Positions 47,201 through 59,011 of a DNA stretch of 64,000 nt are shown here, in pieces. Location: the NCBI GenBank assembly GCA_001661515.1, contig LUVW01000016.1, positions 220,374 to 284,373 on the forward strand. Reading direction: 5' to 3'. The position numbers were made by a program, and so were the translations under genes. The first letter of the stretch is position 1. Every line of letters begins with the position of its first letter. The notes beneath the pieces were generated by a model. That model ran no database searches. It saw only the letters and a program-made list of their open reading frames with translations, and was not told where the DNA came from. Source of the DNA: Capniomyces stellatus (taxonomy: Eukaryota; Kickxellomycota; Harpellomycetes; Harpellales; Legeriomycetaceae).

Positions 47201-50200
47201 TGCATTTCCGTAGCCAGCATTGTTGCCCGCGTTGTTGTTTTTTGGTGCCAAGTTTTCGTTCGCCTTTTTAAAGTTCAACTGGCTTCTGTTCTTGGCAAAC
47301 TTAACCTCATCATCTGCTCGAGCTTTATGTTGAGCCTGAGAGCTGCTAAACTCAGCATCCGACTCGGACTCTGTCTCGTACTCTGAATCTGGCTCAGACG
47401 GAGTCTCGCTCAGGCTATTAAAATTGTCTTTGTTTGAGCTCAACTGCGACGCTTTGTGGGTGTTTGGCTTGGCTAATGGCTGTATAGGACCTCCAGCTGT
47501 GGCTTCTGAGCCTACCAGCACAGGCTTTGTAGAGAGATCATCTTTCAGTGTTCTTTTTCCAGAGCCTGCTGAATTTATCGGTGTAGGCGCAGGAGAAATA
47601 ATGTCTAGGTCCCGCTTCAAAGATAAGCCCTTTGATGCACCGTCTTGCGATTTTTTATGGCTAGCTGGGAAGCTTTCGCTTTCTGAAGAGCCTGAAGAGT
47701 CTGAATATTCTGAAGAGTCCGCCATTCCGCCTTGCTCTAGAACAGTGGAGGAGGGCGGGGTAAATGTGGATTTGTGGCTTGATGTGCTTGGTCTGCTGTT
47801 TGGGTTGGTTAGGTTGTTGGTTAAAAGGCTTAATGAACTTTGTTTGTATACATGTGGCGATTGTCTGTAGCCAAAGTCGGTGCTTGACCCAGAGTTATTT
47901 GGGTTCCTTAAGCTTGAAGGTGAACTCTGGTGCGAACTTGGAGTTGACCCTGGACTTATATTTGGACTAATAATTGGACTTGCGATTTGGTTTTTAATCT
48001 GGTTCTGATTATAGTTTTGGTTCTGAATATAGTTTTGGTTCTGATTTTGACTTTGATTTTGGCTTTGGTTAGTGTAGTGATTAGAATTAGGCTTGTAGTT
48101 TCTAGAGGTGACAACTGGGCTGCTCGTTAGCGAGTTTGTGGTGTACACTGCGAGTCTTGCGGGATTGTTGTAATCGGCTGCCGATAAACGCAACCAAGCG
48201 TCATTTAGATCCAAGTCAAGTGCTTCAACGTTACCAAACTCGTCCAGCGAGCACAAGTGGTAATCTGACTTGGAAGAATCGACCACACCTGTTAGTCGGC
48301 TTACTATAACTTCACACAGAGAAGACCCGTATTTTATGCCTTCTATATCAATGGGACACAGCTTTTTCTTGTTCAGTCCCACCTTGGCATAAATAATATT
48401 GTGTTTCAAATTCCCGCTCATACCGGTTTCGTTCGGACCAACAGCTAATTTCCGGACATTGTGACTGTTTATAAAAAAGGTTTCGTGGTGCATTTCGACA
48501 GGAGACTCGTGGTGTTTTTTGCCATGCGATTGAAATGCCCCTTTCTTTGCCCGTGACACTCTTGGCGATCGCGTTAGTCTCGAAGGCGACGTTGCATTTC
48601 CTGACTCTGAGGTGCTATTGTATCTTTCTTCAACGGCTAGCGACATGTTTTCGGATGAATATATGCTGCTTGTTCCCCCAACTCTCCGGTGAATCTGTGT
48701 TTTGCTCGCACTATCCTTACCCATTGCATACACCCCTGTTGGCGTGTCGGACAAAACGGCCTGTTTCAAAGCTCCAAAATTACCACTTTCATTTCCACCA
48801 AATCGGGAAGCATACTGTTTTGCCAAGTGCGTTGGGTAAGGGAGCGCCGAGTATGGGTGGCCTGGACTAGACACTGCTGAGTTGGGCGTGGCTGAGATGG
48901 GCTGTGCCGAGTGTGGCTGGGTTACAACATGTTTCTGCATGTTTATATCGTTGAACGATTTCTTTTGTCCTATTGTGCCAAAATCTCTCATCTTTCTGGT
49001 CCGCAACTCCAACTCTTCAATTTGCGCCATATTTTTCATAAATCTTTCAGTAAGTACCGCAATATCCGCTTGCTTGCTAGACTCTAAGCTTTCTTTTTTC
49101 CCCACTCTCAATCCCAACTGGCCGTCTCGTGGATCAGATACAGCTGCTGGCTTGGGGTTTGTCTCTGGCTCGTTTGCCTGCTTTGTCATACTAGCTGGTG
49201 TTTGAATCGTTTTCAGAATTAGATCCGCTTGATTTACCTTGCCAATTCCACGACCAATTTCGGTTTTTATATTCAATCCTTTATTTAGCATTTGGAACTT
49301 GTTCGATTTGGGCTGCTGCTTTATAAACGATGAGGGATTGAATATATTTTTTGAGCTCTCCAACTGTTCTTTTGCTTGTTGCTGTTGTTGCTGTTGTTGC
49401 TGTTGTTGCTGTTGTTGCTGTTGTTGCTGTTGCTGTTGCTGTGGACTATTACTACTACTATTTTGGCTTTTACTGTTATGTTGGCTTTTACTACTATGTT
49501 GGCTAGGCTCTTTTTCAATGCTCGATCCCCTCCTGCTTAAACCTTTGTTTTTGGCCATTTCTTCTGGCTCCACACTACTCTTTTGGGAAACACCATTATA
49601 CTCGCTCATTTCTATACCATTGCTATTTGTGTTACGTTTTGCATCTCTTTCTATACCACTGGCTGTATCTCTGTTTATACTTTTGCCATTCAAGTATAAA
49701 AAGTCTTCTTTGCTTTGTGATGTCTCTGTTGATTCTTCTGTGTACTTGACTTGGTTTTTCATACCCGTTTCTTGTGGATAGCCGTTAGATTTGTAATAAC
49801 CCTCGTACTCACCATCACCCTCGTCATACTCATCGCTGTCGTCAGCTGATGGTATCAGTGGGCTTGGTTTTGCCGACCAATCCTCGTAGCCATCGCTTTC
49901 AAAACTGCTTTGTGTATCGTCTAACATCACAGGCGCATCAAATATTTTGACAATTCCTGTTGAAAATCTTTTCATCAAATGGTGCTCCACCAATGGCTCG
50001 GATTGAACCTTCGTTATGTTGCTCGTGTTGCTGTTTGAGGCTTCAAGGTTACCTAGATTCTTGTTTTCAGGCATGCTTCCCAGCTCCGAAATATCAATCA
50101 CACCTTCAAAGTTCTTAAACTTCACGTTCAGGTAGTTGTTCAAGTCTGGATGTACCTCGTTCAAGTCCTGCTTCAACTGCTTAAATTCTTCCATACCATT

Positions 50201-51995
50201 ATCTAAGAACAAAGAATTCATCCCATCCAACGTTTTACTATGCCTTAATCTTGTCTTTAGACCTGGACTATTCGCACTTCCAGGAAACGGTGAGCTGACT
50301 TCGTTGGCTTTGGCCACTGCTGACCTTAAAAACATGCCATTTACGTCCACGTTCGATTTTGCATTTGCTCGCAATACTGGATTCGGTGCCTTCTCTGCTA
50401 CTCTTCTGACCTCAGAGCCGCTTTCTAGTTTGGTTTTGACGCTCAGCCCTTTGCTAGCAAAATATGGCTTCCTTATTTCGTTTTCATTTCTAGAGTATTT
50501 CCCTATTGCTTCTTCAGAATGCTTCTTTGCTGTGCTATTAAACAGTGCTACTTCCAACTCTTCCTCAGCCTCGACCTCAGACTCGGACTCTGGCTCAGAC
50601 TCTGGCTCAGACCCTGATCCTAGTTCGAATTTGGAATTCGACATGGTTTTTGATTTGAATTTGGTCTTGAACTTCAATTTGTTTCGGTGTGGCAACTTTG
50701 AATATTTACTTTCCTTTGTTGGAATCTCAATTCTTTTCTTTAGGCTCATATATTGTTCGTTTCCACTGTATACAGATTCTGCCTGCGTTTCGTCCGTTTC
50801 ATTCGAGTGTGACTTGTTCATACTATAGCTTATCTCTTCGCCTCTCTTGACCATAATTGGGCTGGATATCGTCTTTATGTCTATTTTTCTTAGATTCCCA
50901 AAACTTTGACCATGCAATTTCTTGCTCGTTGATTCAAAGGCCGCGTTACTAATCATTATCTCCTCCAATTTTTTGGCCAGGTTCGGTTCCGCTATTTTTG
51001 AGTTCAACGGTGAACTGAAACTCGTTCCCTTTTCTTTTGAAATTGCACCCAACCCTTTTTTATACTCTAGTATAGGCGAATACTGCGTCATTGTGTTACT
51101 TGGGACATTCGCTTTTTCACTAAAAGGCACGTGCGTATCCGTCCTCGAATTTAACACCTGGCTTGACCCACTCCCATTCAATCTGCTGCTACCTATACCC
51201 GCTCCGTATCCTCCTCCCGACTCAACACTAGCACTTGCTTCATTGAAAAGACTCGCCTTCGATCTGTTTGTGTCTGAATCCACCCTTGTTGCGATCCTTT
51301 CTATACTTAATGACTGCTGCTGCAGTTGCTTCCATTTCGACTTTTGCTCCATACTCACTTTCTTTCGTGGATTGGCTCTGTTATATTTTTCATTTTTTAT
51401 CGAGTTGGCCAGCTGTTTGATCTTGACCTTGTCTTTTTTCCACACCTCTTCTATCAGATCCGTCAATCTTTTACAATCTTCAATACTCACTCCCACAACT
51501 CCCAAGCCTGCCAATGTCTCCACTTTAAGTTTGTAAAACTTGACTCCCCGTATCTTGTTTCCTAAAAAAAACACGATTTTTAAATTTTAAATTTTTCAAT
51601 TATATATTTTAGAATTATAAAATTTCAACTGCTACAATCACAAGTAACCCGCTGTGATTGACATCAAAAGTGTCTACCAATATTATAAATCCTAAACTCA
51701 AGCCATTTGAACCGGCTACTATCTCATATTTCTTTACACCTAAATACATACTTTTGAATTCGCTGGTAAAGATACCAAAGTTATTCGATTCTAGCCATTG
51801 ATTCACCTCTAACTGCGACCAAATAACATCACCATTTGTCTTGATCTTTGGCGTGCTCGCATTGTACTCATCATTTATGATATATTGAGGAAACCTGCCG
51901 CTTTCGACTGTGCTAACATTTTTTGCCTTCCTTTTCTGGTACCCATCGATATGTTTCTCATTCGATTTATTCGAAAATAAATTATTCAAAAACAT
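44201..51995 (-). CDS. Bck1/Mkh1-type MAP kinase kinase kinase (2534 aa)
   Basis: Two exons, 51995..51752 and 51561..44201 (190-nt intron GTATGT...TTTAG, phase 1). The intron splits a SAM domain: WSQLEVNQWLESNNFG and FTSEFK in exon 1, then RNKIRGVKFYKLKVETLAGLGV in exon 2. The C-terminal kinase (about 2251-2520) has GKGSFG, AVKQ (Lys about 2282), HRDIKSANIL, DFGISKK and WMAPEVIKGSRYSAKVDIWSLG. This architecture is that of Bck1 and Mkh1, which take the signal from protein kinase C to the MAPKK of the cell-wall integrity pathway in the cytosol. A region with LNKKKLCPIDIEGIKYGSSLCEVIVSRLTG looks like a Ras-association or ubiquitin-like domain, as in Ste11/Bck1. The protein is far longer than yeast Bck1 (about 1480) because of disordered Ser/Asn-rich segments. 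It contains a polyGln run of about 24 (genomic 49379-49442) and an Asn/Gln-rich repeat. Some of these linkers may be regulatory. Confidence 0.93.
49379..49442 (-). repeat. PolyGln-coding trinucleotide tract
   Basis: Mixed CAA/CAG codons (on the minus strand) give about 24 glutamines at about residue 790-812 of the MAPKKK. The regular CAACAG alternation resembles a nine-nucleotide repeat unit. Confidence 0.9.
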
Positions 51996-52981
51996 CTACC
52001 CTACAACCTTCCTTTATACACGCAACAAAGTTAACCCGAATAAGCTAATAATCGGATTTGGAACGGTTTACTGGCTATTGAGAATTCGCTAAAGTGGTTG
52101 CTTTCGAATTTAGTCTTTGACTTTCGATCCTTGTGTCTTTTGTACTATCAGAATCTATTGAGCATTAACCTGATTTGTCCCAATGCTGCATTAATCCTTG
52201 CTTTATTAATACCAATCTCTTTTTTTTTCTACTTTCTCTTCTTGGATTTCGCAGTTTAAATTTTTGGGATGCTTGTTGTCTTTTGCTCTATTATGGAACA
52301 AAGCAAATGTCTGTAAAAATCAATGGTTCCTTGGGTTGCAGTAGTCCACCGATCTTTTCGATTTTATACTCACTACTAAATTATAATTGTGTGTATATTA
52401 CTTTTAAATAGTACTTTTCGCGGTTAACACGCTTATTACTTAAAATTTTCGCTACTGTATAGCTTTTCTTTACCATAAATTATTGTTTGTAAAATATATA
52501 TATATATGAAAACTCATCACATCTTAATTTTGCCTCCGTTTTTCAAAATATTTTGTAACACTCTAACTTTAAATTTCCCATCAGCTTTTGGTTTAATTGA
52601 TGCATAACAAAACCTACGCTTTTATTTGTATTGGGACAAATATACCTAATGATTTGTATCCCATACCTCAGTTTAAATCCCTTTTATGTTTAAGGAATTA
52701 GGCTATCCTTTCACTAATTGGCCCATCAATCAAGTCTAATATTTTTTATTGATCCTATTGACTAGTTTATTTTTACTTTTAAAAATAACGCATTTAAACT
52801 CGAATTAAAAATTGAGTGATAAAGAGTTATAAAAAAATAATCAACCCTGTTAATATAACGAATACCAAACTATCAAACTAAAGTATCGAAGCATTTGTGA
52901 GTTTCTCTAGTTCAGAATTTCCAATAATAATAAGCTCTAACGAGCCATAGTTATAAGAATATTTTGCAGATAAAAAGATTG

Positions 52982-52996
52982 TTAGGGTTAGGGTTA
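52982..52996 (+). repeat. Telomere-like TTAGGG repeats
   Basis: The sequence TTAGGGTTAGGGTTA, two and a half units in the orientation G-rich on +. TTAGGG is the telomere unit of most filamentous and zygomycete fungi. It is too short for a telomere and occurs in gene-free DNA. Confidence 0.8.
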
Positions 52997-53813
52997 ATGA
53001 GTAAGTCCTTTTTTGTTCTCAGCTTAACCAATACAGGCAAATCGAAATAGCTAGTGTTTTTTTCTTGGCTTTCATCCCTTAACACAAAGCCATATTTACT
53101 TTTTTTCCAGAACTATTCGTCAATTGGCCTAGTTTAACGTAGTCAACCCATTTGAGAACTTGCGATTGCTTTAGTAACATTCAAACTCTGCTTTAAATCT
53201 TATTACATAATACGAGTTTTTTTTATTTATTGATATATAATACGAGCTTTTAGTTTGGCCAAATTCCCACTCCTATCAAAGATTTTCTTCCTTTTTCTTT
53301 TGCCATCGCTTCCTACTGCCCATTTTACAACAGTACAACAGCTTCTTGAACATAAAAAACACCAGATAGCCTGGATTACTCCAACAAAATATAACACAAT
53401 ATTATCTCGAGCTAACATAGCCTTATGGGTGTGTTGGACCGTTACCACTGGATTACATAAACATTAAGCTCGCATATTATTATTTTGATATTCACATTGC
53501 CAAATCGGTACAGAACCAGATCTTTGGTCTAATTTTTAGATAAAGTTTCAAAGTACTGTATCAATTCTAATGAAACTAGATTTGATGTTTCCCTGTGCTG
53601 ATTTTCGGAGAGTAGACCGTTCAGCAAAGAATAATTGTCTTTATAAAAAAAAATCGTCACCATAAAATTACAGAATAAGTTGCAAATACAATAAACCTAG
53701 CTATTAACTTGTACACCAGTAATGTAACTCTTTATAAAATATGGCCCAAGTATGTATTTTTTTTTTCGGTGTGAATTTGATAAACTAGCAGTGGTGATAA
53801 GACCAGCAGCAGA

Positions 53814-53841
53814 GGGAGGGGGGGAGGGGGGAGGGGGGGGG
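53814..53841 (+). repeat. G-rich tract, potential G-quadruplex
   Basis: Runs of 3, 7, 6 and 9 G separated by single A. It ends 20 bp beyond the stop codon of the EDEM gene, so it is C-rich in that transcript. Four G-runs of at least three with one-base loops satisfy the usual quadruplex pattern. Confidence 0.85.
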
Positions 53842-53861
53842 ATGTTGGTAATAGTAAAAAT

Positions 53862-56800
53862 TCAAACTACGGTGACTCTAACTGTACTTCCAGTGGAAAT
53901 ATGGTGCTCAACAATGTCAAAAAATTCCTTGTACACGGACACGGCAGGAATGATAAGCACGTCCTTTCTGTTATACTCTTGAATCTTTTTCATTATTTTT
54001 TCCTTTTCAGCCTCAAGTTTGTTTGGTTTACTCTTTACTCTGTTTTTTGTATTGTAATTGTCGCGTTTCTGTTTTCTATCAACAGCTCTTTTGACTCTCT
54101 TGATATGCTTGATGTCGTTGTTCATAGACCGCTTATTCGGCGCGCTCTGCTTAGTTAGTGTAGTGGTGCTTTTAGTGGGAGTTTTGTTGGGAATGTTATC
54201 GAGATTTTTGGTAATTGTCATTTTAGAACCTCCCGAGTCAAACCCAGCTCGAGTTCCGGTATATCCTGCCATAATTGAATCGGATTCATCCTCAGTTTCA
54301 TCGTCATCCTCAGTTATGTCTACAGCCTTATTTTTAGACTTGAGATTAGAGTTAGAATCAGAATCAGCACTTTTATCGTGCTGCTTGTTGGGAGCATTAC
54401 CAAGTACACTTGCAAACAGGTTCAAATACTTTGAAAGTCTATCGCTTTCCTCATCAATATCAGCAACAGATCTGCCCATACTAAATAGTCCTCCATACTG
54501 AAACCCGTCAATTTGGTTTATGTTGGTTTTGTTAATGTCGAGTTTCGCATAGTCCACAACATCCGTGTTGGCACTGACGAGTATGGCTCTTGCACCTGCT
54601 TTTTGGGCAAACATGGCCTTTTGGTAAAACTTGCACTTTCCACCCCTCTTTACAACCACGACTTTGCCTTGTATCAGGCTTGCTTGGCTGGGCGTATACT
54701 CTTCACATCCAAAAACAAGCGAGGCCTTTTCGGACAACAAATGTGGCATTACCAGCTGGATTTGGGAATCCACCAGGCTCAGGTCGTTGGTGTAGGTAAA
54801 GTGCATTGAGAAATCAGCTAATCTCCCAACATACTCGCGATACACTGTGTGGTTGGGTAGTTTTTGCTGCGAGTCGGTATTGGAAATCTTTGGGCTGTCC
54901 TTTTGCTGAAAAATTGGTAGCTCAAAAGGCGCAGTAATTGAGCTGGTAGACTCTATGCTCAGTCTAACATAAACCAGATCAGTCAAAAGCGGTCTGTTTC
55001 CATTGGTCAGTACAAACAACGGTTTTTCGCCATAGTTGGGTTCAAACTCGGCAGATAAGTTGGTTTTGGGGTTAGGGTTTGGGCTGGATATGAGGTTGGA
55101 GTTGCCATCAAAAGAAAAGGAGGGAGTCAAATCCAGCTGGTGGCGAACATTCTGCTCGGTATAAAGCCTGAAAAGATCGGCTTGGTAGCTAGCCAATGTA
55201 CAGTTTGTGTATGGCGACAGCAGGTATTGGAGAAAAGAAAAGTGGACTATGTTGTGTTCTGGCCAGACGTTGGCAAGGCTTTTAGTCCGTTCCATTGTCT
55301 GTTCTATCAAACTTCCAGGCGTGCTTCTCAGTATGGGTTTAGTGAACACCTTTGGAAAGTCGTTAAATGTGGGAACTGAGCACTGCAGATGCCATTCCAG
55401 ACCCAAAGCCAGTACATTCGTTTCGCTAAATGGCACAATTCCGCCTTTAACAACTCGGAAGCTGTCGTTCAAATCCTCGACATACCCATCGCGCCAAGTG
55501 TCGGGCCAAACCATTGACCCAACAAGACTAAAGTCTTGCCGGAAAGGAAGCGAAAACGCCGAGTCCAAAGAGTACAAACAACTAACCAGATGTCTGCTAA
55601 GCTTTGGATACACTCCGTTAATGGACTTGTACGACAAATAGTACAGCTGCTCCAGCATTGTCAATTGTCCCCGCCCAAAACACCTAGGAACCCTGCAAAC
55701 ATCCTCCAAGACATGGTCCTCAAGCACATCGGCCGTATAGACCCCGGTGTGCTCGGCATTGCTATTGGAAGTAAACTGCCGTGTTCTGCTTAATGAGACC
55801 TCGGTAAACTTTGAGTACATTGGGCTCTTGGTGTTCAGCTTCGCCTTAAGTCTGGGGAACCGGGTGTTTCGGGCAAGAATGTTTTTGGGAGGTTGCTGTT
55901 CGTGCAGAAGCTTGGCTACCGTAAAGCTGCTTTTGCGTGGATACTGCATTGGGCTTTTTTCGCGTGTTGATAGCGGCGGAAAATAGTGTGCCTCAGTGGT
56001 AAAAACTGCGTTTCTATCCCCAGTGTTCACTGCATTCTCTGTGTCAAACAGCAAGTACAAATACTTGAACGTCTCGCTAAGCGCAAAACTCTCCATCCGG
56101 TCGTCAATATCCCGGGTTTCACCATCCCTGTTATGCAGCTCGCGTATTGTACCAAACCCGCATTCCGTCCGCATTGTTGAGTTGATATCATGCATAATCA
56201 TCTCCCCAACCTCCAAGTAGAACGGATCCTTAGTTGCAGTGTACAGAAAATACGTGCTTTCGACAAACTCGGGTCTCAGCGGGTAAAACGAAATATCTAC
56301 TCGCTTTGAGTACAGGTTGTACCGCTCCGGCATTGCTCTGTATCGTCTCCACAGGTGGTAGTACAACATATAGCTCCGTTCTGCCCCCGAAACATCGCCT
56401 ATCTGCGTCATCAGCCCTGGGAAAAACGCCGAAAGCGAGTCCACATACCACGCTGACAACCCCGACGTGACCATATCCACGTTTGCAAACACATACCCTG
56501 CAGACGTATCTCTTGAATAGTACATCAACGCCTGGTAAGCCGAGTTGAACATCTCATCCATTTCTGTGTCGTTTAAATACGCACCTGCCTTGTACAAGTA
56601 CTCGTAGAACGAGTCGATTCCTGCCGATATGCCGCCCACCTTGTTCGACCATTTCCCTGTCACCACGTTTATTGAGTTGCCCACCAGCCCTATCTTTGAC
56701 CGGTTGAACCATACCTGCTTCACTGCCTGCAACGCTGCTTGCTCAAATATCGTTTCGTTTGTCAGTCTGCTCAGCGTGCCAAACTCCAACAACAGCGTTC

Positions 56801-57538
56801 CTGCCCCCGCCGAGCACGTTTCTCTTGTTTCTCCATTAAAATGCCCAAACTTCAGATTCACTCGCGGGTACGGCAGTCCGTTAGGCGATACCTCAAATGC
56901 TGGCAACAGCCGCCACCCAAGCTCACGAGCCAGCCCCAACAGCTCCCCTCTATACACCCACTCTTTACCATCATTGTCCACTATGTCCTTATCTGGCTCT
57001 GTCAGGTTCACCCCCAGCTCATCCTTATCGTCCGTGGCCAGTATATGTGCACTCAACAGCCCCCCCAACATCCTTATCGATGACTCAAACACCTGCACAT
57101 GACTGTCCAGGTTAAAGTCCGGTATGTAAAGTATCGCCTTTTGAACCGCATTTGCAAACTCCACCTTATCACCCATCAACGCAAGAGTGTCCAACGTATC
57201 CACCAGCGTCAAGCAATAATCCCCCAACACGTCGTTTTCTCCTTTAAACTCACTATCCAGCACCAACAATCCCACATTAAATTACTAATCGTCACCATAT
57301 TATATTAACTATGCCCGAACTATCAATCAATTCTTACGCCGATGTTCGGTCTCTGCCTCTGCCAGTGCATTTTATCGGCCTTAGCTATTTAAAACATTAC
57401 TATACACCGTTAATCACAAATTGCTCTTTGCCTAACACACAAGTTCACTATATCACTATTTCTCTACCCAAACTACAAACTTACCTCATCAAACGGGAAC
57501 GCGTTATTCATGTATCCGTTAAACCCATGGTAAAACAT
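53862..57538 (-). CDS. EDEM/Htm1-type GH47 alpha-mannosidase with PA domain
   Basis: Three exons on minus: 57538..57485, 57384..57338 (47 nt), 57252..53862; GT-AG, matching phases. They join MFYHGFNGYMNNAFPFDE, LRPIKCTGRGRDRTS and AEFKGENDVLGDYCLTLVDTLDTL, the start of the GH47 domain. The minimal product is 1163 residues. It trims mannose on misfolded glycoproteins in the ER for ER-associated degradation. Family blocks: VFESSIRMLGGLLSAH, LLPAFEVSPNGLPYPRVNLKFG, GAGTLLLEFGTLSRLT, GGISAGIDSFYEYLYKA, LRPEFVESTYFLYTATKDPFY, DRMESFALSETFKYLYLLF and FTTEAHYF. The C-terminus has a protease-associated domain (about 883 onward: GKVVVVKRGGKCKFYQKAMFAQKAGARAILV), interrupted before its last strand (IIPAVSVYKEFFDIVE) by about 200 charged residues. 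A signal peptide is expected but not found; an in-frame TAG lies just before ATG 57538, so an upstream exon is likely. Confidence 0.92.
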
Positions 57539-59011
57539 ACTCTATCAACATCAATTTTATATATATATGTACGTTTATGTATCTGTTTGTTTGTTTGTAT
57601 TAATACACTTTACTATTCAAAGCCAAACATTATCACCGCCACATTTTTTGACACTTTGACAATCTCATGACTCCTAATTTATTTTTGGCTACCAAAATCT
57701 CTCCAACACTTACTTTGGCTGCATCTCTATTTAAATCAATAAAATTAAAACAAACATAAATAACACAATATTAGATCTAACGATTTATGTTTATAGCTAT
57801 AGTCTAGGCATGCCTTTCCAAGTAACTCTGTCTCTCTTTTATTTACCTCAGATTGTGTCTTTTTTCCTCAGTGATTACCCCTTGCACATGTGTTATTGAC
57901 AAAACACTTATTAACAAGGGTATCGATAGATACAACCCCAAAAACATTGTAATCTATAAAACCGATGCTTTTGTCCGTATCTTTTGTCTATTCGTATCCT
58001 TTTTCTATTCGTATCCTCTGTTTATTCGCTTATCTCGTTTACTCCTCCTCGTGTTTACTTGGTTTAAATGCTTTTAAATCTCTTTCTTTAAATTATCAAC
58101 TATAAAATCGAACAAGCATTAATTCAAAAGGCACAGCTATAAAGTCCCTATTCCTTGGCAAGATAAACACCCTTGGCCACCAATGTACTGAATCGTTGAC
58201 TGTTGGACACAAAGCTAGGTATCGTCAATATATATTTATACACTTTGGGCGCTTGTAAACTCTAAATCTGTTTTATAAAGCTTTTGTTATTTTTTTTTGC
58301 TTACTTTAAAGCAAAAAGTTCAAAAACTAATAATTCCACAATATCAATAATATCTGTTGACTTTCAGTCAAAATATTCGATCAATCAATAAAAACTAGCC
58401 AACAGCTTCTATTCCGTCTTTTCTTTTAATTTTCCACCTTTTTATTGATATTTTTGCGTCTTTTTTTTTGTTTTAGAGCTTTTGCCATTCAGCAAACCAA
58501 ATACCAAACTATCTCCTTTGAAAATGTTCTGCATATTGCTATTATACTATCCGAGTACTTTATATTCGACTTTGATGACCTTGGCGTTGGTTAACCTCGA
58601 TTTAAAGGCCGGTCTAACCAAGCTACTCGACTTTGTTGGTCGCTAATTGACTGTACCTGGTGAAATCTTTGGCAATCATTAACAACAAGCGACCAATGTT
58701 TGGCTTAGTTAATGTACACACTAACCCGTATATTGCCCTTACCGTCAAGCCCGTATTTTTTTTTTAAAAAAAATAAAGGATTTGCAATAAATCAGCTATA
58801 TTTTACATTTCCCATCTTTCAACAGGAGAAAGAATAAAAACATCCAACTGGGCCACTAGCCAGAAATTTGTGGTATACGTGGTTGTTCTGACAGAACTTA
58901 TTATATTGCACAAACATATTTTATAAAAATCATCGGTTTATATTTGCAGTTATATATTAAAGCAACAACTACTCTTAAAGAAGAATAAAAATACGACTTC
59001 TCCTCAACGAG
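57539..59011. other. Intergenic region between EDEM and PQ-loop genes
   Basis: AT-rich. It probably holds the missing first EDEM exon, within the first few hundred bases; I could not place it. A T10A8 palindrome is at 58756-58773. A frame at 57853-58077 (+) is unsupported. Confidence 0.55.

Larger units (their letters stand above)
51996..53861. other. Intergenic region upstream of the MAPKKK gene
   Basis: AT-rich. It contains a short interstitial telomere-like repeat at 52982-52996 and a G-rich run at 53814-53841. Frames at 52175-52411 and around 53227-53467 have no support. Confidence 0.55.

Noticed and set aside
48535..49781. Several + frames, including a polyCys frame at 49239-49781
   Set aside because: Antisense shadows of the MAPKKK; polyCys is another frame of the polyGln repeat.
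56629..57102. 157-codon + frame inside the EDEM gene
   Set aside because: Antisense shadow with no independent signal.
57311..57670. 119-codon + frame upstream of the EDEM long exon
   Set aside because: Covers two EDEM exons on the other strand, which match the GH47 family.
57539..57780. Short hydrophobic reading (MFVLILLI) as the EDEM signal-peptide exon
   Set aside because: It is followed by an in-frame stop and has no donor site in a fitting phase.
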